The notes below the pieces were generated by a model. That model ran no database searches. It had not been told where the DNA came from and saw nothing but the letters and a program-made list of their open reading frames with translations. Shown here one piece after another: positions 8,563 through 16,428 of a stretch of 64,000 nucleotides of DNA (within the stretch, counting starts at the first letter, position 1; the number at the start of each line of letters is the position of its first letter). The DNA is from Synergistales bacterium (GTDB taxonomy: Bacteria; Synergistota; Synergistia; Synergistales; Aminithiophilaceae): contig JAHDQY010000046.1 of assembly GCA_018433595.1 (NCBI GenBank), positions 29,957 through 93,956 on the forward strand, read 5' to 3'. A program made the position numbers and the translations under genes.

Positions 8563-9495
8563 TTGGGGAACCGATTCGTCTGGGACGTTGCCCGCTTTCT
8601 CGGCGCTTCGGCGCCGGTGCGCAAGGCGTCCTTGCCGGAGGCTTCGTCGGGGACGGCGGAGCGTCTCCTCGTTGAAATTCCCCTCCGGTTCGTCCGTCCC
8701 AACCCGAACCAGCCGAGGCAGCATTTCGATGAAGACGAGCTGGAGGAGCTGGCCCAGTCCATCCGCTCCCTCGGTCTGATCCAGCCCATCGTCGTCCGCC
8801 GCCGTGATGAGGAGACCTTCGAGCTCATCGCCGGCGAACGGAGGCTTCGGGCCTGTGAAAGGGCCGGATTGGAATCGATCGCCGCCGTTGTCATGGAAGC
8901 CGACGAAACGACGCGGCAGATCATGGCCCTTGTCGAAAACCTTCAGCGGCGGGACCTTTCGGCCGTAGAGGAGGCCCGCTCCTTCAATGCCATCATGGAA
9001 CGGACCGGCTGGAGCCAGATCGAACTGGCCCGCAGGCTGGGCCGCTCTCAGGCCGCCGTCGCCAACAAACTGCGACTTCTTCAGCTGCCAGAGGCGGTCC
9101 TTGACCTTGTCGTCGCCGGCAGGCTTTCGGAGCGTCATGCCAGAGCCCTTCTTCCCCTGTCCGAAGACCTCAGGGTCGATCTGGCCCGAAAGACAGTCGA
9201 AGAGGGGCTTCGCGTGCGGGAGCTCGAGAAGCTTGCTGCAGCGGCCTTGAAATCCTCGGCGAAACCGGCCTTGAAAGGGCCGCCCTCTTCGCCTTCCGGA
9301 ACGGCCGACCCGCCGCCTTCCTGCCTCGCAGGGGATGACGCCTTTCTGCGGGCGCTGGCCTACCTCGTGGAGAGGGTACGTGCCTCTGGGACGACGGTCC
9401 ATTGGAAGGTCCGCGAGGAAAGGCAGCGGGAACGGGTTGTGGAGATCCGCATCGCCCTGAACCATTCCGGCTCCGAAGCCGATGAAAGGTCGTGA
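8563..9495 (+). CDS. ParB/Noc-family chromosome partitioning or nucleoid occlusion protein
   Basis: A 310-residue protein with the ParB N-terminal CTP-binding fold: NPNQPRQHFDEDELEELAQSI, LIQPIVVRR and the GERR box (IAGERRLRA). A helix-turn-helix follows (WSQIELARRLGRSQAAVANKL), then a Pro/Ser-rich linker and a C-terminal dimerisation region. It starts at TTG behind a GGGAGGGGGG site. No parA lies next to it, so chromosomal ParB and Noc cannot be told apart from the sequence alone. Confidence 0.85.
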   Translation: MGNRFVWDVARFLGASAPVRKASLPEASSGTAERLLVEIPLRFVRPNPNQPRQHFDEDELEELAQSIRSLGLIQPIVVRRRDEETFELIAGERRLRACERAGLESIAAVVMEADETTRQIMALVENLQRRDLSAVEEARSFNAIMERTGWSQIELARRLGRSQAAVANKLRLLQLPEAVLDLVVAGRLSERHARALLPLSEDLRVDLARKTVEEGLRVRELEKLAAAALKSSAKPALKGPPSSPSGTADPPPSCLAGDDAFLRALAYLVERVRASGTTVHWKVREERQRERVVEIRIALNHSGSEADERS

Positions 9496-9502
9496 AGATC
9501 GA

Positions 9503-11320
9503 GTGGCTCGAAACGCCAAGGCAGGACAGGAAAGAGCACCCCGAAAGCAGAGGACCCTTTTCGCGAAAGGGGGGGGACAGATTGCTGCGATCCCGAAGAG
9601 CCTGGCTCCGGACTGGCTCCTGGAGAGCATGCTTTTTGTCTCTCTTGTCATCCCCAACCTCGTTTTTTCCGGTTCCTACTGGTATCAGACGCTCCATCTC
9701 ATGAAATGGTTCCTCGCCATGGTTCCCGTCGCCGTTATCTCCGCTGTCGCCGGCTGGCGGCTTCTGAGGCGGGGGCCTGAGATGACGGGCTTTTCGCTTG
9801 ACCCGTTCGGCGTCGTCTGGCTTCTTATGCTTCTTTATGTGACGGTACAGCCTCTCTGGGCACCGATCACCTCCTATCCGACGCTGGTGCGGGAATGGTT
9901 CTTCTTCGCCGCTCTTTTCGGCGCCTACCTCTGGATTCGCCATGACTTCAAGGGAGAGCGCCTTCCCCTCTTCCTGCTGGCGGCGGCCCTCAACAGCGCC
10001 GTCAATATCGTCTTCGCCGAACTTCAGATCCGCGATCTCAACGGACTGTTCCCCTTTATCCTCCCCACGCCGGGCAACTACATCGGCAATACGGGTCAGC
10101 AGAACATGTTCGGAGTCTGGATTGCCATCACCCTCTACGGAGGGGCGTTCCTCCACCTCTCCAATTGGGGCGGCAAATGGGGACGGCCTCTCAATCTCCT
10201 CCTCTTCTCCGCCAACGCCTGGGGCTTGTGGAACACGACGAGCCGTTCGGCCTACCTGAGCTTCTTCGTCGGCCTCATCACCCTTTCCGCCGTCTACGGC
10301 CGTCTCATTGACCGCAAGGGACTGCGCCGTCTCCTGGTGCTGGGCCTTATCCTCGCGGCCACCTTTTTTGCCGTGAATCAATTCGGCCGAGGCGGCAGCC
10401 TCATCGCCAAGGCAGCCGACATGGTGTACAACGCCCGTGAACTGGGACAGCGGGACGGCATCTGGGCCACGTCGTGGGTGATGTTCAAGAAACATCCCCT
10501 CACCGGCGTCGGTCTGGGGCACTACAAGTGGAATTACCTTGATGCCCAGCGCGACATGTTCGAAAGATTTCCTGACAAAAAATTCCAGTTCACCCTCTGG
10601 GCTCACAGCGAGATCTTTCAGTGGGGCTGCGAGTTCGGTCTTTTCGGCATCACCCTTCTTGCCGGGCTGGGCGGATGGTGGCTCGTCTCTTTCTTGCGGG
10701 CCATGGTCCGCAAGAAGGATCTTTCGTCGGCCGCCGTCTGGGCGGTGGGACTTCTCTTCCTTTTCTGGTTCGACGCTTTCTGGACGCGTCCCTTCCACCG
10801 CATCGAGAATGTCCTGTGGCTGAGCTTCGCCTTCGCTCTGGCCAACAGGGAGCTTCTGCCTCAAGAGACGTCCTGGTCCCGCATCGGGCGTCCCGCAATC
10901 CTCAGGGCCTTCGGTGGGCTTGCCGTCGCCGTCGCCTGCGCCGGGACCTTCCTCATGGTCGATTCCATGGTGGGAGACCGTAAAATTGCGGTTGCCATGG
11001 AAAACAGGGACGCTCAAACTCAAAGAAGGATGCTTGAAGATGCCTACAGGCACTTCCTCGTCCGTGACATTGCCCGCAAGCGTCTCGCCTATCATTACAT
11101 CGCCTATGCGGAGGCGATAGGGAGTCGGGACGTGATGGTTGAGGGGGTCGACCTTCTTGACGAGGTGTTCCGCTACGAACCTCACAGCCAGGAGCTGTCG
11201 ACTCTTCTCAAGTGGGAAGGGAAGCTGGGAAGGAAAGAAAAGCTGATGGAGATCGCCACTTACCTCAAGCCCGGGACCTACCGCGTCGGAGTCCGCTCCG
11301 CTTCCGGCGAGGGGCAATGA
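9503..11320 (+). CDS. O-antigen ligase/polymerase-family membrane protein (Wzy_C superfamily) with soluble C-terminal part
   Basis: A roughly 605-residue protein with about ten to twelve transmembrane stretches. It carries the periplasmic-loop signature of the WaaL/Wzy/PglL superfamily (MFKKHPLTGVGLGHYKWNY and later WAHSEIFQWGCEFGLFG). The last 130 residues are soluble, helical and possibly TPR-like. Such enzymes transfer or polymerise lipid-linked glycans in the periplasm; O-linked protein glycosylation is a further possibility. The start is uncertain: GTG 9503 has an AAAGG upstream, and an ATG at 9482 overlaps the end of the ParB-like gene. It precedes the type II secretion genes. Confidence 0.75.
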   Translation: MARNAKAGQERAPRKQRTLFAKGGGQIAAIPKSLAPDWLLESMLFVSLVIPNLVFSGSYWYQTLHLMKWFLAMVPVAVISAVAGWRLLRRGPEMTGFSLDPFGVVWLLMLLYVTVQPLWAPITSYPTLVREWFFFAALFGAYLWIRHDFKGERLPLFLLAAALNSAVNIVFAELQIRDLNGLFPFILPTPGNYIGNTGQQNMFGVWIAITLYGGAFLHLSNWGGKWGRPLNLLLFSANAWGLWNTTSRSAYLSFFVGLITLSAVYGRLIDRKGLRRLLVLGLILAATFFAVNQFGRGGSLIAKAADMVYNARELGQRDGIWATSWVMFKKHPLTGVGLGHYKWNYLDAQRDMFERFPDKKFQFTLWAHSEIFQWGCEFGLFGITLLAGLGGWWLVSFLRAMVRKKDLSSAAVWAVGLLFLFWFDAFWTRPFHRIENVLWLSFAFALANRELLPQETSWSRIGRPAILRAFGGLAVAVACAGTFLMVDSMVGDRKIAVAMENRDAQTQRRMLEDAYRHFLVRDIARKRLAYHYIAYAEAIGSRDVMVEGVDLLDEVFRYEPHSQELSTLLKWEGKLGRKEKLMEIATYLKPGTYRVGVRSASGEGQ

Positions 11321-11384
11321 GCCCTGCGCGACGGCAGACTGGCATGAGCGGTACGAATCAGCCTCGATCGGATGGAGCAGGGGA

Positions 11385-11978
11385 TTGAAGATCCGACAGC
11401 AGGGTTTCACTCTTGTCGAGGTCCTCGTCGTTGTGGCGATGACGGGCCTTATCGCCGTGACGGCCTTTGCTCCCCTGATCCATACCGTCGGTGTCCTGCG
11501 CGATCTGGAGCGTTCCTTCGGAGGCGCTTCGGGCCTTCGCCTCGCCTCAGCTCATATCGTCGGCGATATGCGCCAGTACCAGCAGGCGCCGCGTGGCCCC
11601 GCCTTCCGGCTGATCCGGCACGACCTTCTTGGCGGCAAGGCCGACGATGTCCTCCTGTTCTGGAGCATCTCTCCTCTCCGTCAGGGGCAGCCGGCCGGGA
11701 CGGTTGTCTACCGGCTGAGTTCGAAGAAGGAGACGGCGGGCTCTCTACTGCGATGGGTCCTTTCGGGCGTCATCCCCCAGGAGGTCAACCCCGCCGCTCT
11801 CGACGAGCGGGAGGGGCAGCTCGTCCTTCAGGGAGTTGAAGCCTTTCGCGTGGCGGCCCTCCAGGGAGGACGGTGGGTCGACGAGTACGCCGGAATCCTG
11901 CCTCAGGCCGTCAGGCTGACGCTGGGTCGAGGGGAGGTCGAATCGGTCTATGAAGACTGGCTTCCCCAGGTGCGGTAG
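11385..11978 (+). CDS. gspJ: Type II secretion pseudopilin, GspJ-like
   Basis: A 197-residue protein with a type III (prepilin) signal: a short basic leader MKIRQQ, then GFTLVEVLVVVAMTGLIAV with Glu at +5. It is the first of the secretion genes. Size, and a position directly before a GspK-like gene with a 29-base overlap, point to the minor pseudopilin J. J packs with I and K at the tip of the pseudopilus. The start is a TTG. Assignment to J rests on size and gene order more than on specific residues. Confidence 0.75.
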   Translation: MKIRQQGFTLVEVLVVVAMTGLIAVTAFAPLIHTVGVLRDLERSFGGASGLRLASAHIVGDMRQYQQAPRGPAFRLIRHDLLGGKADDVLLFWSISPLRQGQPAGTVVYRLSSKKETAGSLLRWVLSGVIPQEVNPAALDEREGQLVLQGVEAFRVAALQGGRWVDEYAGILPQAVRLTLGRGEVESVYEDWLPQVR

Positions 11979-12879
11979 GCGGGAGGGATTCGTCCTTGTG
12001 GCCGTCCTCTTCGCCGTGACGGTCCTTCTCGGCGCCGCCACGGGCCTTGCCTGGTTCGTGCGGAGCCAGGTGCGGCAGGTCGAGCGGGAGAAAGAGAGCC
12101 TTCTGGCACGGAGCGTGGCCCTCGTGGCTGCCCGCCAGATGGCCTCGGGGTTGGCTTTCGATACCAATGACTATGATTCCGCTGAAGAACGCTGGTTCGG
12201 AGCTCACGTCATCCCCGTCGAGGAGATCGGCGGGGCCTTCGTCACCTTTCTTCCCGGCGACGACAAAATCTCTCTGGCCGGGCTTTTTCTCCCCGACGGC
12301 GAAACTCTTCGCCTCGAAATGGAACAGCCCTGGCGCCGCATCTGGGAGCGACTCGAGCGAACCGACCTGGAGCAGGTCGTGCTCGACTTCATGGACGGGA
12401 ACGCTGTCCCCCGTCTGGGGGGGGCCGAGCGGGAGGGGTTCCCCAACCGGGTCCCGGCCGACCTTTCGGAACTTTTGGCCTGTCCCGGCGTCGATGCCAG
12501 GGTCCTTTACGGTGACCCTGACCGGGAACTCCCGGGGCTGGTCGATTTCGTCTCGCCCTGGGGAGGCAATCGGATCAACGTCAATGTCGCAGGCAGGGAA
12601 ATCCTGGCCATCCTGGACGAGCTCATCACCCTTGATGTCGCCGATACCCTTATCGAGGCCAGGAGAGGAAGGCCTTTCAAGAAAGTGGAGGAGCTCAAGG
12701 AGCGCGGCGACGTGGCGGAGGCGGCTCTGCCCCGTCTTTCCAACCTTGTCGGTTTCAAGAGCGAGACCTTCAGAGCCGAGGTTCAGGTTCAGCTTCTCTC
12801 GGGCGCTCAGCGTTATTTCGAGATCCTGCTCCGCAAGCGGGGCAATACGACGGATATCATTCTCTGGAAGGAGCGATAG
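11950..12879 (+). CDS. gspK: Type II secretion pseudopilin, GspK-like
   Basis: A 309-residue pseudopilin whose N-terminus is GFVLVAVLFAVTVLLGAATG, with no Glu at +5, as is characteristic of GspK. The large periplasmic domain carries the K-type helical insert (NRINVNVAGREILAIL, then helix-hairpin-helix-like repeats around ARRGRPFKKVEELKE). GspK caps the pseudopilus tip. The gene starts inside the end of gspJ, implying translational coupling. Confidence 0.85.
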   Translation: MKTGFPRCGRREGFVLVAVLFAVTVLLGAATGLAWFVRSQVRQVEREKESLLARSVALVAARQMASGLAFDTNDYDSAEERWFGAHVIPVEEIGGAFVTFLPGDDKISLAGLFLPDGETLRLEMEQPWRRIWERLERTDLEQVVLDFMDGNAVPRLGGAEREGFPNRVPADLSELLACPGVDARVLYGDPDRELPGLVDFVSPWGGNRINVNVAGREILAILDELITLDVADTLIEARRGRPFKKVEELKERGDVAEAALPRLSNLVGFKSETFRAEVQVQLLSGAQRYFEILLRKRGNTTDIILWKER

Positions 12880-12882
12880 TCC

Positions 12883-14055
12883 ATGGCCGATATGCCCAGG
12901 ATATGCCTCTCTCAAAAGGGCTCCCTCCTGGAGCTGGACGGCGGGGGGAAAGGGAGGACTCTGTCTCCTTCAGGAGGAAGAGAGCCGCTTGTCGTTCTCT
13001 GCCCTTTCCGAACCTTGGCGATCCATCCCTATGAACTGCCCCTGATGAACCTCGCGCAGATCCGGGAGGCCCTCAAGCTCCGTTTCCAGCCCTATCTCGC
13101 CGGAGGGACTCTGGAACTGCTGCCGACGGTATTCGCCAAAGAGGCGAAGAAAAGCCGCGGCGTCGCCTGGCTTGTCTCCAGAGTCGAGAGGGATGCCCAT
13201 GAACGCCTTCTGGGCGGTCGTCAGGCCCGTCTCATCCCGGCCGTGCTGGCTCTTGCCGCGGGAGGCGATCCGGACGGAGCCGTTCTGGGAGATGAAGATC
13301 ACCTCTATTCCGTCGCCTTCCGGAACGGCGAGCCTTTGGCCTTTCGCTGCCAACCCCGGTCACGGCGGGACTTCGCCGCCGAGGCCGCCTGGCTCCGCGA
13401 ATTTCTCGGCGACGGAGAGGCGGAGATCGTTACGGCCGACCTTGCCGATGACGAGGAAGAAACCCTCGCCAGGCTTCATCGAGGCGCCGAAAACCTTCTT
13501 GCTCCCGACCACCGGCTTGGTGCCGTCGATCTCTCGGGAAAGGCCATCGATGCCGCTCTTCGCGTCGACCGGTTCATGGCAACGACGAAGAAGGCTGTCT
13601 ACGCCCTGGTTGCAGGCGGGACCTGTGCTGTCCTCGTCACGGCGGCCTTCCTTTTTTTTCTCAAGGCCGACATGAGGGATCTTCAGGAGCGGTCGGTGGC
13701 TCTCTACCGGGAGACTTTCGGTGACGAGGGTGTCATCCGCGATCCTCTAAGCCAGGCAAGGGCGCGTCTCATGACCTCTCAGGGGGGAAGCTCCGCTCCC
13801 GACTTGGCGGAAATCCTCTCTTCCGTCGGAGTCGCCTGGGCGGCGGGAGAGACTCTCAAGGCGCTTACCCTGGAGACGTTGCGGTATAATGCCTTCGGCT
13901 CCGACGTTGTCGGTGTCGCACCGGACGTCAAGGATATCGAGAACCTTCAGGCCAGGCTGAAGGAACAGGGGCTGGAGTCGCGTCTCGGCGACATCCAGCA
14001 GACATCGGGAGGGAAGCTCCGCTTCTCTCTTTCGTTGAGGTGGGAACAGCCATGA
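12883..14055 (+). CDS. gspL: Type II secretion inner-membrane platform protein, GspL-like
   Basis: A 390-residue protein with a cytoplasmic actin-like N-terminal half of about 230 residues. A single transmembrane helix follows (AVYALVAGGTCAVLVTAAFLFFL), then a periplasmic ferredoxin-like end. This is the GspL plan, in which the cytoplasmic part recruits the GspE ATPase and the periplasmic part pairs with GspM. Sequence conservation in this family is low, so the call leans on topology and on position between gspK and gspM. Confidence 0.78.
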   Translation: MADMPRICLSQKGSLLELDGGGKGRTLSPSGGREPLVVLCPFRTLAIHPYELPLMNLAQIREALKLRFQPYLAGGTLELLPTVFAKEAKKSRGVAWLVSRVERDAHERLLGGRQARLIPAVLALAAGGDPDGAVLGDEDHLYSVAFRNGEPLAFRCQPRSRRDFAAEAAWLREFLGDGEAEIVTADLADDEEETLARLHRGAENLLAPDHRLGAVDLSGKAIDAALRVDRFMATTKKAVYALVAGGTCAVLVTAAFLFFLKADMRDLQERSVALYRETFGDEGVIRDPLSQARARLMTSQGGSSAPDLAEILSSVGVAWAAGETLKALTLETLRYNAFGSDVVGVAPDVKDIENLQARLKEQGLESRLGDIQQTSGGKLRFSLSLRWEQP

Positions 14056-14546
14056 GCGTTATCGAGCGCCATCTTCGTCCCCTTATCGAGTATGTCAAGG
14101 CCAACCGTCAGGCTCAACGGCTGGCGCTCCTTTCCCTGGCGGGGCTCCTGCTCTGGATGACGGCGCTCAACCTTTCCGGAGAGGTTGAAGCTCTCCGCTC
14201 CCGAATGGCTCTTCAGGAGGATCGTTTCCGCCGCCTGGCCCAGGTCGTCCGGAGCTATCGAAACGAACCGCACCAGGAAACGGCGCCGGTGCCTACGGGG
14301 GACATCCTCTCCTCTCTCTCATCGCTCATCGATCAGGTGGGAATCAAGGATCGCCTCGTCCAGCTTTCCACGGGTTCCACTGGGGCCACGCTCCAGCTGG
14401 AGCGTCTCTATGGCGAGGAGCTGGCGACGCTTCTTCAGGAGCTGGAGCGCAGAGGGCTGCCGCTCCTTTCGGCGGAGCTCCGCTCCGTTCCTTACGGTGA
14501 GGCTCGCCTTTTCGCCTGCTCGCTTCTCGTTGGAGGGGGGAAATGA
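14052..14546 (+). CDS. gspM: Type II secretion platform protein, GspM-like
   Basis: A 164-residue bitopic protein with a short basic cytoplasmic part, one transmembrane helix (LALLSLAGLLLWMTALNLSG), a coiled-coil stretch and a small alpha/beta periplasmic domain, as in GspM. The ATG overlaps the gspL stop (ATGA). GspM partners GspL in the assembly platform. Confidence 0.75.
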   Translation: MSVIERHLRPLIEYVKANRQAQRLALLSLAGLLLWMTALNLSGEVEALRSRMALQEDRFRRLAQVVRSYRNEPHQETAPVPTGDILSSLSSLIDQVGIKDRLVQLSTGSTGATLQLERLYGEELATLLQELERRGLPLLSAELRSVPYGEARLFACSLLVGGGK

Positions 14547-15142
14547 TGAAAGCCTTGCGATTTCTCCTTCTGGTTTTCTCTCTTTTGATCGGCGTCGCTG
14601 CCGGACTCTGGGCCTTTTTCCCCTGGGATCAGGCGGTACAGGTCGCTTTCGATGAGGCAGCACGAGAGGCGGGGCGCCGAGGGGGGGAACTCTCGGCTCT
14701 GGAGATCTCCGGCAGCGGAGGCATGAAGCCGCTTTTCAGAGCCAGAGGTCTCTCGATGCGCCACTCCCTGCTCACGGTCAACGCCGCTCTCGTCGAGGCT
14801 CGTCTCAGCCCCTTCAAGTCGCTTCTGGCCCGATCGCTCGTCATGGATCTCAGCCTCGGCGCCGGCGATCTCCTTCTGCTTCAGGGGCACCGCCTCTCCT
14901 GGCGGGACGGCTTCCTCCACCTTGCGGCCGGTCCCGGGACATTCGACGTCTCCCGACTCGACATGACAGGCGACCTGACCGTGAAGGGCGGCTTCTCGAT
15001 CGACCCCTCTACGAGCCGGCTGACGGGAGCCGCCCTCGATATCAGCGTTCCCGCCGAGATGGACTCGGCTCTGGCGGGGCTTCAGGCTCTGCTTCCCATC
15101 CGAAAAGAGGGAGAGGGACAATGGAAGGTGGAACGGCCATGA
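14543..15142 (+). CDS. gspN: Type II secretion protein, GspN-like
   Basis: A 199-residue protein with an N-terminal membrane anchor (FLLLVFSLLIGVAAGLWAFF) and a beta-rich periplasmic region. It repeats short segments of the kind SRLDMTGDLTVKGGFSID, as in GspN/AsmA-like proteins. GspN is an accessory component present in only some type II systems; its role is not settled. The ATG overlaps the gspM stop and the gene end overlaps gspC. Confidence 0.65.
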   Translation: MMKALRFLLLVFSLLIGVAAGLWAFFPWDQAVQVAFDEAAREAGRRGGELSALEISGSGGMKPLFRARGLSMRHSLLTVNAALVEARLSPFKSLLARSLVMDLSLGAGDLLLLQGHRLSWRDGFLHLAAGPGTFDVSRLDMTGDLTVKGGFSIDPSTSRLTGAALDISVPAEMDSALAGLQALLPIRKEGEGQWKVERP

Positions 15143-16083
15143 AAAAAATCTCCCTGTCCCGTCTCGAAGGGCTGCGTCAGTTTCCCTTGACGCCTTTTGC
15201 ACGATGGGGTAAGGCTCTGCTGCTTCCGTTGGCCTTTGCCGCCGTCGGTTTCCTCGTCGGCATGGTCGCTTCCAGAGGAGCCGAGATCCTCTTCCGCCGT
15301 CACCTTCTTGACGGTGTCCATTCCTGGGCCCTGCGCACCGACGGTGTGGAGATTGCGCCGTCGACGGATCCTCTCAGCGAGGGGCTCAAGTCCTTCGTCG
15401 AGGCCAATCCCTTCGGCGTCGACCGGCAGGCCCGGAGTGCCGTATCGGACTCGGTGACGACTCATCCCGGTCGCGGCTCCTTCCGTGACGCCCGCCTCGT
15501 CGGCACCCTGCCGCCGGAAGGGGCTTTCGTTGTCTTTGAAGAGGCCCTGATCTTCCTCCTTCGTGGACAGAGCGAGGGCGGATACGAGCTCGTCGATGTC
15601 ACGCCGGACAAGGCTTTCTTCCGTGACGGGCAGGATCAGGAGCTGATCCTGATCCTGGAATTCGCCAAGGCCGGCGCTCCCGTCACCGAAAAGGCCGCTC
15701 CCCAGGCGGAAGCGGCGTCGACGCCGCCTCCGCCTTCGGGCAACGTCACGGCGGCGGCACCGGGCAAGGAGGGAGCCGTTGACCGGGATCTTGTCAACAG
15801 CCTCCTCATGAACCCCTTCGAGGAACTTCGCAAGATCCGTCTTCAGCCCCACGTCAGGGATGGGCGATCCGTCGGGATCGAGGTCCGTTTCATCCGCGAC
15901 AACAGCATCCTTCACCAGCTCGGCGTCTCACGGGGCGATGTCATTCAGGCCGTCAACGGCGTTCAGATCCAGAACATGAACGACGTGGCCAACGCCATCT
16001 CCTCTCTCATGGGAGGCTCGCGGTTCGATGTCTCCGTACTCAGGGGCGGCGAGTCCGTCGAGCTGAGCTATACGGTGAAGTGA
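15139..16083 (+). CDS. gspC: Type II secretion protein GspC with PDZ domain
   Basis: A 314-residue protein with a short cytoplasmic start, one transmembrane helix (LLLPLAFAAVGFLVGMVAS) and a homology region around DARLVGTLPPEGAFVVFEE, the part that contacts the secretin. After a Pro/Ala linker it ends in a PDZ domain (LGVSRGDVIQAVNGVQIQNMND). GspC joins the inner platform to the GspD secretin. The ATG overlaps the gspN stop; an earlier in-frame ATG at 15121 is possible. Confidence 0.85.
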   Translation: MKKISLSRLEGLRQFPLTPFARWGKALLLPLAFAAVGFLVGMVASRGAEILFRRHLLDGVHSWALRTDGVEIAPSTDPLSEGLKSFVEANPFGVDRQARSAVSDSVTTHPGRGSFRDARLVGTLPPEGAFVVFEEALIFLLRGQSEGGYELVDVTPDKAFFRDGQDQELILILEFAKAGAPVTEKAAPQAEAASTPPPPSGNVTAAAPGKEGAVDRDLVNSLLMNPFEELRKIRLQPHVRDGRSVGIEVRFIRDNSILHQLGVSRGDVIQAVNGVQIQNMNDVANAISSLMGGSRFDVSVLRGGESVELSYTVK

Positions 16084-16084
16084 C

Positions 16085-16408
16085 ATGAAGGCCCGAGGTT
16101 TCACCCTTATGGAGGTCCTCGTGGCCGTGGCTGTCCTGGCGCTTGCGGCGACGGGGGCGCTTCGCCTTGTGGCCATGTCTCAGCAGAGTCTGGCCGAGGT
16201 GCGGATCCAGCGGGAAATGCTCGACCTGAGCCGCAGTCTTCAGATCCGGGCCCTTGCCGGAGATCTTCCCTCTTCCGGCGTCGAGGGGGAGCTGGCCTGG
16301 GAGGTGCGCCCCATGACGCGGGAGCTGCTGGAGGGGCTTTGGACGATCCGATACGGCCTTCTCCGCGTCCGGTTTCAGGGCCGATCCATGACGCTATGTC
16401 TACCTTAG
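16085..16408 (+). CDS. gspI: Type II secretion pseudopilin, GspI-like
   Basis: A 107-residue minor pseudopilin with leader MKAR and cleavage-site sequence GFTLMEVLVAVAVLALAATG (Glu at +5). The small C-terminal domain matches the size of GspI, which nucleates the J-K tip. It lies between gspC and gspD, separated from gspC by one base. Confidence 0.78.
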   Translation: MKARGFTLMEVLVAVAVLALAATGALRLVAMSQQSLAEVRIQREMLDLSRSLQIRALAGDLPSSGVEGELAWEVRPMTRELLEGLWTIRYGLLRVRFQGRSMTLCLP

Positions 16409-16428
16409 AGCGAGACGGAGGGTTTTTT

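Noticed and set aside
9170..11410. 746-codon minus-strand open frame
   Set aside because: It spans three plus-strand genes including the boundary of two of them; the translation is low-complexity and charged without domains.
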